Positions 7,467 to 13,448 of a stretch of DNA of 21,432 nucleotides are shown here, one piece after another (position 1 is the stretch's first letter; each line of letters starts with the position of its first letter). A program made the position numbers and the translations under genes. The stretch lies in IMG/VR virus record IMGVR_UViG_3300046756_000053, positions 1-21,432 of that record. The stretch is one strand, 5' to 3'. This DNA is from a virus. The notes under the pieces were generated by a model. The model was not told the origin of the DNA. It did not search any database and saw only the letters and a list, made by a program, of their open reading frames with translations.

Positions 7467-8230
7467 TATTCGCCTCTGATCTGTTTGTTTATATCAATAG
7501 CACTCTGAAGCACTGTTAATGGATTGCCCATACCCTCTGCAAATCTAGCCAATGCGCTTGTATCTTTAGGAAAGCAAGCACCACCAAAACCATATTCACC
7601 ACCATTTGGCACATTTAAATGGCTGTTACCTATGCGTGGATCGGCACTAATTATATTGGTTAATTTGCTCCAATCATTACCTGTGTATTGCGTATACAGC
7701 CCATGCAACTCATTCATAAAGGATACTTTGGTAGCCAAAAAGCTATTAATTGCATATTTAACAAAGCAGGCTGTTTTAATATCCGTCATACATATTTCGC
7801 ACTCAGCAACTTTACTACTTTCATAGATTGTCATTGCCCTAAATACATCCACATCCTCACCGCCAAACACATGAAACTTAGGATTTAAGAATTCATGCTC
7901 TGCATTAGCCTGAGTTAAAAATTCTGGATTATATACCAAGCCTTTCTTACCTATAGGCAACCAAATAGGCGTAATCGTGGATTTAACTAATGTTAGCTGT
8001 CCCTCTGGTATTTGCTCCAATACACGCCGCACTATACTGCCATCAACACTACCATTTTCTCCCTGTGGTGTAGGTACGCATACAAATATAGCGTCAGGTT
8101 TAGCATTAACAACATCAGCAACTGTTATATCGTTAATTGCAGGATCACTTACTATCGTGTGATCGAATGCCTGTTTAACAGCATTACCAACGAATCCGCA
8201 CCCTATTATGCCAACTACGACTTTATGCAT
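7466..8230 (-). CDS. UDP-glucose/GDP-mannose dehydrogenase-like protein, short form
   Basis: A 254-residue member of the UDP-glucose 6-dehydrogenase superfamily, which oxidises the C6 alcohol of a nucleotide sugar to a uronic acid using NAD. The N-terminal Rossmann motif GIIGCGFVG is at residues 7-15, VCVPTP near 51 and a STITP strand near 90. The central domain has the VKYAINSFLATKVSFMNE helix with the catalytic Lys. The catalytic Cys is C219 in GGACFPKD. The protein ends 35 residues later, so the C-terminal nucleotide-sugar-binding domain of the usual 390-450-residue enzymes is absent. It overlaps the epimerase gene by 16 bases. Substrate and activity are unproven. Confidence 0.85.
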   Translation of the reverse strand: MHKVVVGIIGCGFVGNAVKQAFDHTIVSDPAINDITVADVVNAKPDAIFVCVPTPQGENGSVDGSIVRRVLEQIPEGQLTLVKSTITPIWLPIGKKGLVYNPEFLTQANAEHEFLNPKFHVFGGEDVDVFRAMTIYESSKVAECEICMTDIKTACFVKYAINSFLATKVSFMNELHGLYTQYTGNDWSKLTNIISADPRIGNSHLNVPNGGEYGFGGACFPKDTSALARFAEGMGNPLTVLQSAIDINKQIRGE

Positions 8231-9048
8231 TGTAATATATACTCCGGTAGGTAATTAACTGGCTTCCAACCAAGTTGTTTTGTTTTTTCTGTATTTAATG
8301 TTGCTTGTGTTCTATTCCCTGCCACATCAGGTATCAGCTTATAGTCCAAGCCGATCATTTCTGCAAGTTCGATTACAGAAAATGATTTATCTGCACCTAT
8401 TCCGTAGCCATCGCCACTGCCATTTTGCATTACACTGCATATACCACTAACAATATCATCAATATGCGTAAAGTTTCTTTGCTGTTTGCCAGTACCATAT
8501 ATGTTCACAGATTTTCCATCTTTATATGCTTTTAAAAACTTGGCAACTACTGTGGAATATACTCCAGTAGAGCATTCTCCATTTCCGTATGCATTGTAAA
8601 AGTACGTTATTGCGTACGGCATATTAAACATTGAGCAGTAACTTTGTACCATTTCAGTATTTAGTGCTTTGGCTATAGAGTATGGTGAATCAGCGTTTCC
8701 GTATTTTGTGCTTGATCCTGCATATATAAGCTTACTGTTATGTTGCCTACAGTATTCAAGTACGAATGGCAATGTAGAGGTAATATTGGTAAGTGCCTTT
8801 AGTGGCATATCATAGCTTTGCTGTACCCTGCTATATTCGCCAAGATGGACAACAACATCAGCCCTGTAATCACACAGATTGATCTGTGATACGCAATCGT
8901 CGATATAGGTTACGCCCGACAGTTTTGGCCTTTGCATTCCTGTGCTGTCATTGTCTAGTACAACCAACGAGTCTAGATTAGTGGTAACCAAGCTTTTCAC
9001 TAGGCTATGCCCTACAAAGCCGCGACCACCTGTAACAAGCACCTTCAT
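8215..9048 (-). CDS. NAD-dependent nucleotide-sugar epimerase/dehydratase (extended SDR)
   Basis: A 277-residue extended short-chain dehydrogenase/reductase. TGGRGFVG (residues 6-13) binds NAD; the active site shows Ser/Thr at 112-114 (GSSTKYG) and Y123-x3-K127 (YSIAK). An FTHIDDIVSGI segment near 193-203 is typical of the sugar-epimerase C-terminal domain, and GWKP lies near the end. HLGEYSRVQQS at 68-78 replaces the usual Ala-rich strand, as I recall from other phage-encoded epimerases. It probably interconverts UDP- or GDP-sugars at C4 for the neighbouring glycosyltransferase. Four-base overlap with that gene supports a joint pathway; the exact sugar is not readable. Confidence 0.85.
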   Translation of the reverse strand: MKVLVTGGRGFVGHSLVKSLVTTNLDSLVVLDNDSTGMQRPKLSGVTYIDDCVSQINLCDYRADVVVHLGEYSRVQQSYDMPLKALTNITSTLPFVLEYCRQHNSKLIYAGSSTKYGNADSPYSIAKALNTEMVQSYCSMFNMPYAITYFYNAYGNGECSTGVYSTVVAKFLKAYKDGKSVNIYGTGKQQRNFTHIDDIVSGICSVMQNGSGDGYGIGADKSFSVIELAEMIGLDYKLIPDVAGNRTQATLNTEKTKQLGWKPVNYLPEYILQCIKS

Positions 9049-9929
9049 GCTTTTGGCCTTTTTTTCATGCCGTAGTTATTAATCTTTTCATATTTGGCAT
9101 TATCCTTTTTAATCAATTTCCTATGTTTAAACACATCATAGTTAACGTGATGATGCGCCCTACCATATTTTTCCGAATGTACCGCAACGTCAGGATGTTC
9201 ATTAACTAGCATCTGTGACTTTTCCAGTGTGCCAGTTTTATATACTGTATCCGTATTGCCGCCCTTGATTGTCTGTGTTGCTAGCTTTTCCTGTAGAAAG
9301 GCAAAATACAATATCGTACACCATCCTGCTTTAAGCATATCCAACGATAAAATCGTATCCTCGTTATATCTGCCTCGCCACCTAAAGCTAACATCATTGC
9401 GTATTAGGTTGCAGGAATAAATTCTGGTGTTATGCAAAAAAGGTGGCCGTTTTGATCCTGCGGGAGCAAACATTGCATAGTGTGGACCACTCATAGCTAC
9501 GTTTTTATAGCGCAGTGCAAAATCTTCCATTGCTCGCCAAAATGCAGGGCTTTCGCATTTAATCTTTTCGTTCTTGTTTAATCGCCTAAAGGAACTTATA
9601 TTGTCATCCATAATCCAATGATGGCTATACCCTTCAGCTTTTGAATGCTCCCATATAAAGTTTCTTGCAGGACCACTACCAGTAGAGCGGGTTGTGCCGT
9701 AATTATCACAATACTCGTAGGTATCTTTAAACGACATATCCAGTTCTATAACATTTGTAAGCAGTTTATCCCTAGCAACAGCCTTTTTGTATAAAGCTAC
9801 CTCATGCGGCTCCACTACTATGTTATGCCTAACACCCATGCGCGTTAACGCCTTACTTGTAATCATGTACTCGTGTCGGCCAAGCGATGGTATATACAGC
9901 GGGAATTGCGGGTAATTGCTATTACTCAC
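9045..9929 (-). CDS. Glycosyltransferase of the TET-associated (TAGT) type
   Basis: A 294-residue GT-A-fold glycosyltransferase. The N-terminus LYIPSLGRHEYMITSKAL and IVVEP strand are followed by GPARNFIWEHS at 86-96 and HWIMDDNISSFRRLNKN at 104-120; D108-D109-N110 replaces the usual metal-binding DxD. RYNEDTILSLDML lies at 187-199. This order is what I recall for the TAGT family, described alongside TET/JBP dioxygenases in phages and proposed to glycosylate hydroxymethylated pyrimidines in DNA. It starts at a GTG overlapping the ParB-like stop by four bases. No TET gene is in the window. A glycosyltransferase acting on a protein or surface sugar remains possible. Confidence 0.8.
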   Translation of the reverse strand: MSNSNYPQFPLYIPSLGRHEYMITSKALTRMGVRHNIVVEPHEVALYKKAVARDKLLTNVIELDMSFKDTYEYCDNYGTTRSTGSGPARNFIWEHSKAEGYSHHWIMDDNISSFRRLNKNEKIKCESPAFWRAMEDFALRYKNVAMSGPHYAMFAPAGSKRPPFLHNTRIYSCNLIRNDVSFRWRGRYNEDTILSLDMLKAGWCTILYFAFLQEKLATQTIKGGNTDTVYKTGTLEKSQMLVNEHPDVAVHSEKYGRAHHHVNYDVFKHRKLIKKDNAKYEKINNYGMKKRPKA

Positions 9930-10546
9930 GAATAACGCTCTGCCTCATAGTCGTTGCGCTCCTTTTCAGGAAACCAAGTAGACTTTGTTTTGCCAGTATC
10001 AGACTGGCCTATAATGCTAAAAAATTCTGCCACATCATCTGGATTTTCAAAGTGGACAATTACTTTTCTAAATGATGTTGCATCTGGTTGATCAAACTCA
10101 GGCATACCTTCCCATTCAGCATCAGCATCCATCTGGCCTTCATCTACCTCCAAGTTTAGATTAAGTATTTCGCCTTCATCAAAACCAGTAAGTTCGACAT
10201 CAAAGTCTAGACTCTTTATTGTATCTAGTTCAATTTTCAGTAGCTCAAAATCCCACCCTGCATTTAATGCCAGTTTATTGTCAGCAATAATATATGCCTT
10301 TTTTTTGGCTTGACTCCACCCTTCAACACTCTGCGTAGGCACTTTATCCATACCCAGTAACTGCGCGGCCTGTAGCCTACCATGACCCGCTAATATGGTA
10401 TTTCCCTCATCAATAATAATAGGGTTGGTAAATCCAAATTCATTTATGCTTGCGGCCACTTGCTTAATCTGTGATTCGCTATGCGTTCTGGAATTATTAA
10501 TATACGGAATTAAATCTGCTGTATTTTTATATGTAATTTCTATCAT
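9926..10546 (-). CDS. ParB-fold (ParB/sulfiredoxin-like) protein
   Basis: A 206-residue protein whose first 95 residues are a ParB N-terminal domain: YINNSRTHSESQI at 15-27, INEFGFTNPIII at 34-45 and the GHGRLQAA box at 54-61, the nucleotide-binding part of the fold. A KKKAYIIADNKLAL helix follows. The canonical DNA-binding HTH of chromosomal ParB is not seen. Instead there is an acidic linker and a C-terminal FRKVIVHFENPDDVAEFF domain found in phage ParB-like proteins. Such proteins often sit beside DNA methylases or modification genes. Its ATG overlaps the stop of the small acidic gene. CTPase, nuclease or scaffolding roles are all possible. Confidence 0.83.
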   Translation of the reverse strand: MIEITYKNTADLIPYINNSRTHSESQIKQVAASINEFGFTNPIIIDEGNTILAGHGRLQAAQLLGMDKVPTQSVEGWSQAKKKAYIIADNKLALNAGWDFELLKIELDTIKSLDFDVELTGFDEGEILNLNLEVDEGQMDADAEWEGMPEFDQPDATSFRKVIVHFENPDDVAEFFSIIGQSDTGKTKSTWFPEKERNDYEAERYS

Positions 10547-10791
10547 TATACCTCTGTCCCAAATATTTCATCTGCTGTAAGCGTTGGTTCTTCTGGTACT
10601 TGCTCTGCAATACATTCCTCTACGGATTCATTTACAGATTGACACCAATCAGCTAACGCCTCGCGTATTGTGTGGCGTTGTACGTCTGTTTCTACAAGTG
10701 AATCCATGATGGCATCGAACTGTGCCAGATGATCTTCTAAATCAAAAATTAAGCATTCATCTATTAGCTGAGTAACTTTAATTGCATCCAT
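10546..10791 (-). CDS. Small acidic protein of unknown function
   Basis: An 81-residue, strongly acidic, mainly helical protein starting MDAIKVTQLIDECLIFDLEDH. I do not recognise the family. It is the first gene of the ParB/glycosyltransferase/sugar cassette; its stop overlaps the ParB-like start (TAATG), and a promoter lies just upstream. The ATG at 10791 has GGGG 6 bases upstream, preferred over a TTG at 10803. Its charge and position suggest a partner or regulator of the ParB-like protein, but nothing in the sequence proves this. Confidence 0.6.
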   Translation of the reverse strand: MDAIKVTQLIDECLIFDLEDHLAQFDAIMDSLVETDVQRHTIREALADWCQSVNESVEECIAEQVPEEPTLTADEIFGTEV

Positions 10792-10823
10792 AACATACCC
10801 CAAACGTAGGTGGATTAGGGTAT

Positions 10824-10852
10824 TGTATATGCTTTTTACACTAAAAGGTAAA
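10824..10852 (-). promoter_or_regulatory. Sigma70-like promoter for the sugar-modification and head operon
   Basis: On the minus strand, TTTACC (10847-10852) and TATACA (10824-10829) are separated by exactly 17 bases. It lies about 30 bases before the acidic-protein start and overlaps the end of a candidate 21-codon frame. It is the nearest promoter-like site upstream of the whole block from 10791 leftward. Confidence 0.5.
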
Positions 10853-10918
10853 TTATCTTAGATCGTCTACTGCTACTGCGGTGAGTGAGATTAGGGTGAA
10901 TATAATGATGTAAAGCAC
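10853..10918 (-). CDS. Candidate 21-residue membrane peptide
   Basis: A GTG at 10918 follows a perfect AGGAGG ribosome site at 5-base spacing. The frame reads VLYIIIFTLISLTAVAVDDLR and stops at 10853. Residues 2-17 form one short hydrophobic segment, so it would be a minimal single-span peptide. Its stop is next to the -35 box of the following operon. The evidence is only the unusually good ribosome site, with hydrophobic content; it could be a chance frame. Confidence 0.35.
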   Translation of the reverse strand: MLYIIIFTLISLTAVAVDDLR

Positions 10919-11051
10919 TGATGCCTCCTAGTTAGTTAGGGCGGCATTATAGATAGTTATGGATATAACAGGAAATGCTATAAATCTATGGAAGTTATGC
11001 TGATAGGTAATAGCCCGTTTCACGCTCCGTCAGTGGGCAAGTCTGCGTCAA

Positions 11052-11069
11052 AAGGTTAAGGGAAACCTT
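11052..11069 (-). terminator. Weak hairpin after the tail-anchored gene, possible terminator
   Basis: On the minus strand AAGGTT and AACCTT arms (11064-11069 and 11052-11057) enclose a 6-base loop, then two further T residues. It lies 15 bases past the stop at 11084. The short stem and T-run make termination doubtful. The rest of 10919-11083 holds no convincing gene, only a weak GCCC/GGGC hairpin near 11012-11037. Confidence 0.28.
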
Positions 11070-11083
11070 GGCGTTAGGGAAAA

Positions 11084-11248
11084 TCAAAAAACTATTATAG
11101 CCAATAATGTGACTACCGCAACTAACACAGCTTGACCATTGCTGATGGTAAAGGGCTTTTTATGCCAAGCCCTTACATCCTGTGCTTCATCAATTAATTT
11201 ATCAGCAAGCTTATGAGCTTCTCTGATTGCCTTTTCAATATCTGCCAT
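11084..11248 (-). CDS. Small C-terminally anchored membrane protein
   Basis: A 54-residue protein starting MADIEKAIREAHKLADKLIDEA at the ATG at 11248, where GAGGGC gives a good ribosome site that overlaps the previous stop; an earlier start at 11308 would extend through that gene. An amphipathic charged helix covers residues 1-30, and the last 20 residues (GQAVLVAVVTLLAIIVF) form a single membrane span with almost no periplasmic tail. I do not recognise the family. A tail-anchored inner-membrane peptide facing the cytoplasm could be a superinfection or holin-control factor, but that is only suggestion. Confidence 0.6.
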   Translation of the reverse strand: MADIEKAIREAHKLADKLIDEAQDVRAWHKKPFTISNGQAVLVAVVTLLAIIVF

Positions 11249-11249
11249 T

Positions 11250-11609
11250 TTACTGCCCTCTCTCGTAACCCGCAAAAGGTTCTGATCCAACATTATAAAC
11301 CCTGTCATACGATTCCTGTACCAGTTCGCGCAGGGTATTCTCTAAACTCAGGTATATATCACCACGCAGAATGCATGATATCTGAGTCTGCATTGAGTTC
11401 CAGTATAATTCTTCAAGAAACTCAGCCTGATTTATAATCACTGGCGGTAGGTAGTCATCCCACCAACTAGGCATATTTACAAGGAAATAATAACAGAACG
11501 CATCTTTGTGCGTATCAGTCAGGTCAATAATATCGCCTTCCCAACTTCTGTACTCTGGCGTTATACCTCTTACGATTTCATCAATTTTATCTTCAATTAC
11601 CCTTTTCAT
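11250..11609 (-). CDS. Hypothetical acidic protein
   Basis: A 119-residue acidic protein starting MKRVIEDKIDEIVRGITPEY. It is rich in Trp and Tyr (WWDDYLPP near the middle), with a predicted helical C-terminal half (LENTLRELVQESYDRVY). The start at 11609 is the second ATG in a MLM series; it is chosen because it overlaps the stop of the upstream 54-residue gene as TAATG. No known domain is recognisable. It lies in the run of small early-type genes between the two promoter repeats and the sugar cassette. Confidence 0.58.
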   Translation of the reverse strand: MKRVIEDKIDEIVRGITPEYRSWEGDIIDLTDTHKDAFCYYFLVNMPSWWDDYLPPVIINQAEFLEELYWNSMQTQISCILRGDIYLSLENTLRELVQESYDRVYNVGSEPFAGYERGQ

Positions 11610-11773
11610 TAGCATACCCCGTATTTGACACAATCAGTATATTCAATGTGTGAAGCTAGGCTCCACAGTAAAAACAACAGTATTGCCGCGACTGTTGCTT
11701 GGCGGCTTTCTGCGCGTTTTTTGCGTTTAAGTCTTGCGGCCTCTTGGCCGACTTTATAAGGATGGTTAATCAT
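11609..11773 (-). CDS. Small basic single-span membrane protein
   Basis: A 54-residue frame with a very basic N-terminus (RLKRKKRAESRQ at residues 14-25), then a hydrophobic span ATVAAILLFLLWSLA at 26-40 and a short tail with two Cys (C48 and C54). The positive-inside rule puts the N-terminus in the cytoplasm. AGGAGG lies 7 bases before the ATG at 11773, which overlaps the stop of the preceding gene (TAATG); its own stop overlaps the next start the same way. The coupling and ribosome site make it a real gene. Function is unknown; a lysis or host-interaction peptide is conceivable. Confidence 0.62.
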   Translation of the reverse strand: MINHPYKVGQEAARLKRKKRAESRQATVAAILLFLLWSLASHIEYTDCVKYGVC

Positions 11774-12024
11774 TACGCTACCTCCTGCTCAAGTTGCCAA
11801 TCGTAATAAGCAAGAGTGCCGTAAGCCGGTCTGCGAGTTTTAAATTCTTCTATCCACTCGTCTAGAGTTAAGAAGTTAAGACGGTATGCATCTACAGTTT
11901 GCAGATCAAGATAGCTCATGTCGGTATCATGCACCCAGTAAAAGTAGCCTTCGCCTTTAGCCAGCTCCCAACCAGATTCTATTTCTTGAACAGCTTTATT
12001 AATTCTTTTAATTGTTAATTTCAT
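11773..12024 (-). CDS. Hypothetical protein, 83 residues
   Basis: Starts MKLTIKRINKAVQEIESGWEL at 12024, with AAGG 8 bases upstream in the recurring GGCAATAAATATG leader also seen before 18577. It is acidic and rich in aromatic residues (YFYWVHDTD near 28-36 and AYYDWQLEQEV at the end). No family is recognised. It is the first gene after promoter 12057-12085, and its stop codon lies inside the coupling junction with the 54-residue membrane protein. An earlier start at 12066 would place coding sequence over the promoter and is rejected. Confidence 0.58.
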   Translation of the reverse strand: MKLTIKRINKAVQEIESGWELAKGEGYFYWVHDTDMSYLDLQTVDAYRLNFLTLDEWIEEFKTRRPAYGTLAYYDWQLEQEVA

Positions 12025-12056
12025 ATTTATTGCCTTTATTAATTGATTGAGGTTAC

Positions 12057-12085
12057 ATACTACCAAACATTACCATAAATGTAAA
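12057..12085 (-). promoter_or_regulatory. Sigma70-like promoter, repeated type (copy 1)
   Basis: On the minus strand TTTACA (12080-12085), a 17-base spacer containing TAATGTTTGG, then TAGTAT (12057-12062) followed by GTAACCTCAAT. The block from the spacer to GTAACCTCAAT recurs almost exactly at 12556-12584, so this is a repeated regulatory unit and not a chance match. Confidence 0.65.
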
Positions 12086-12106
12086 CAATTATTTAAACTA
12101 TTTTGC

Positions 12107-12130
12107 AAAAAAATGCCCTCCGTAGAGGGC
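12107..12130 (-). terminator. Rho-independent terminator
   Basis: Minus-strand arms GCCCTC and GAGGGC (12125-12130 and 12115-12120) with a TACG loop, then A and seven T residues. It ends the 12139-12525 gene and insulates it from the promoter just downstream at 12057-12085. Confidence 0.85.
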
Positions 12131-12138
12131 GGTTGATT

Positions 12139-12525
12139 TTAGAAACATGGATCTCGGTATGATTCTCTGCTACCGATGTAAGCACCACCATGGCCTTTAT
12201 TCCATCGCCCAGTCTTAGGGTTTTTGTAAACTGGTTTAAGCATTCCATCTACAATTCTAAATGTCGATTTTCTGCCATCTGGATCGCGTTGGTATTCATA
12301 TACCTCGTCACCATAACCAGTGCCACCTACAATAATAGATATATCCTCTTGCAAGGTTACATACTGATATTTACCTTGGGTGAATAGATCAGACACTGTT
12401 GCGGCATAGCGATCAGTCCAACCTGTAAGGGTTGCAGGATCTCCTACATTGATTTCAACATTCTCGTAAGAGTAACGAGACTGCATGTAATTAACCAGTG
12501 AACCTGTATTAATACCTAATTTCAT
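12139..12525 (-). CDS. Hypothetical protein, singly transcribed
   Basis: A 128-residue protein starting MKLGINTGSLVNYMQSRYSYENVEINVG. It is rich in Tyr, Gly and Thr with alternating polar and hydrophobic residues, suggesting a beta-rich fold; the C-terminal third is basic and Gly-rich (GRWNKGHGGAYIGSRESY). I do not recognise a family. It forms a one-gene transcription unit: a promoter at 12556-12584 and ribosome site AAGGAATC upstream, and a strong terminator directly after the stop. That separate control suggests a need for high or differently timed expression, as for the plus-strand gene at 19615-19848. Confidence 0.62.
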   Translation of the reverse strand: MKLGINTGSLVNYMQSRYSYENVEINVGDPATLTGWTDRYAATVSDLFTQGKYQYVTLQEDISIIVGGTGYGDEVYEYQRDPDGRKSTFRIVDGMLKPVYKNPKTGRWNKGHGGAYIGSRESYRDPCF

Positions 12526-12555
12526 AATGATTCCTTATTTATTTATTGAGGTTAC

Positions 12556-12584
12556 ATACTACCAAACATTAACAATAATGTATA
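12556..12584 (-). promoter_or_regulatory. Sigma70-like promoter, repeated type (copy 2)
   Basis: TATACA (12579-12584), a 17-base spacer ending TTAATGTTTGG and TAGTAT (12556-12561), followed by GTAACCTCAAT. It shares a perfect 25-base-class block with the copy at 12057-12085. It drives the single gene ending at 12139. Confidence 0.62.
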
Positions 12585-12594
12585 TTAACATTTT

Positions 12595-12620
12595 GTTATA
12601 AGGAATCGCCTGGTTATAAC
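12595..12620. repeat. Inverted repeat between ninG and the next promoter
   Basis: GTTATAA and TTATAAC arms of 7 bases (12595-12601 and 12614-12620) flank 12 bases, just past the ninG stop and upstream of the -35 box at 12579. It may be an operator or a weak ninG terminator; there is no T-run on the minus strand. Confidence 0.35.
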
Positions 12621-12635
12621 TTTCTAGTATATGTC

Positions 12636-13067
12636 TTAAGTTTCTCCTACGCGCCATTGCTCGTCTTTAATTTGTTCCTTTAAGTCTCTGGCAAACTGGA
12701 TTACTTCTTCCCTATCAAACTTTGGAGATGCCCTCCAAGCCAAACGTTCCATAGCCTTGACCCTGCGCTCCCCATAGGTATCAACCATGTACTGCCTGTA
12801 TTTTAAAACGTAATGAGCTTGTTTCATGCCCCACAGATTACAGCTAGGGCATTGTGGATGAATGTTTTCTTCAAATAGCTTAAATACGGTTCTACCTCTA
12901 GGGATAAAGTGGCCGCCCTGCATATTCTTATAGTGGTCTATTTTCCCGCAAGTAACGCACTGGCAATACCCGTTATCATCTGATGCCTTTAGCCTTACCA
13001 ATCTTTGAAGTAACTTTGCGGATTTCTCCACTTCCTGCGCTATGGTAGATTTCTTCTTCTTCGCCAC
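12636..13067 (-). CDS. ninG: NinG-like recombination endonuclease
   Basis: A 143-residue basic protein matching the lambda NinG (Rap) family, structure-specific nucleases that act on recombination junctions. Cys residues at 35, 37 and 40 and C73, C76 form a zinc-binding set. GGHFIPRG (51-58) and NIHPQCPSCNLW (68-79) form the HNH-like core. The N-terminus is Lys-rich (MAKKKKSTIA). The start is a GTG at 13067 with AAGGAG 6 bases upstream, lying inside the DUF3310 gene; the overlap is 92 bases. Together with NinB and the annealing and exonuclease genes it supplies phage recombination. Confidence 0.88.
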   Translation of the reverse strand: MAKKKKSTIAQEVEKSAKLLQRLVRLKASDDNGYCQCVTCGKIDHYKNMQGGHFIPRGRTVFKLFEENIHPQCPSCNLWGMKQAHYVLKYRQYMVDTYGERRVKAMERLAWRASPKFDREEVIQFARDLKEQIKDEQWRVGET

Positions 13068-13269
13068 TTATCTCTCCTTGAATTAAAAAGTCGCAATACT
13101 CTTTAATTTTGCGTAAATCTTCAACCCCACCCTTTTCTCGCCATCGGGTAATGTACTTGACTATATTACCTTCACAAAAAGGCAATTCGTTAGCCATTAT
13201 GTACTGTATCGGTTGAATTTTCTTGTTGGCGTAGTGATCGCCCCCTACTTGTTTCTGGTAAATTTCCAT
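12976..13269 (-). CDS. DUF3310 family protein
   Basis: A 97-residue protein whose residues 8-65 match DUF3310: VGGDHYANKKIQPIQYIMAN, FCEGNIVKYITRW and a Lys-Gly-Gly then EDLRKIKEYCDFL helix. Members are common in phages, where some are annotated as nucleotide-kinase-related, but no firm activity is known. The domain ends near residue 66; the remaining 30 residues (EEEEIYHSAGSGE onward) overlap the ninG reading frame and look like low-constraint read-through. It is coupled to the zinc ribbon gene upstream by TAATG. Confidence 0.83.
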   Translation of the reverse strand: MEIYQKQVGGDHYANKKIQPIQYIMANELPFCEGNIVKYITRWREKGGVEDLRKIKEYCDFLIQGEISGEEEEIYHSAGSGEIRKVTSKIGKAKGIR

Positions 13270-13448
13270 TAATGAACCTTTTTATTAGTGACAATAACTT
13301 CGTCAGGTTGATGAAGATCGCAAGTGTGACATAGGCCATAAGAATCCCCGTCATCAGAAACCCAATACTGCAAAGGGCTACCGCAATCATCACAATATAA
13401 GCGAACCAGTTTGATACCGTTTTTAGGGAATTTAACAACATTGCTCAT
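13269..13448 (-). CDS. Small zinc-ribbon protein (59 residues)
   Basis: A 59-residue frame starting MSNVVKFPKNGIKLVRLYC. Two knuckles, C19-D-D-C22 and C40-H-T-C43, are spaced 17 residues apart as in rubredoxin-like or zinc-ribbon folds, so a single zinc ion is likely bound. The ATG at 13448 overlaps the metallophosphoesterase stop by four bases and the stop overlaps the DUF3310 start as TAATG, with ribosome site AGGAA upstream. These junctions favour it over a longer hydrophobic frame on the same strand. It may bind nucleic acid or a partner in the recombination block; function is unknown. Confidence 0.75.
   Translation of the reverse strand: MSNVVKFPKNGIKLVRLYCDDCGSPLQYWVSDDGDSYGLCHTCDLHQPDEVIVTNKKVH

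Noticed and set aside
996-7888. Multiple plus-strand open frames of 60-100 codons opposite the structural and sugar genes
   Set aside because: All are antisense to recognisable minus-strand genes, lack ribosome sites and promoters, and show biased Ser/Cys/Pro composition of shadow frames.
11012-11037. Small RNA at a GCCC/GGGC hairpin with sequences reminiscent of the 16311-16380 region
   Set aside because: Shared pieces are short (such as CACGCTC and CGTCAG) and the stem is only 4 base pairs; this is not enough to support a second structured RNA.
13190-13441. 83-residue hydrophobic minus-strand frame resembling a membrane protein
   Set aside because: It overlaps DUF3310 and the coupled zinc-ribbon gene in another frame. 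It has no well placed ribosome site; the hydrophobic content comes from the shifted reading of the zinc ribbon and its neighbour.
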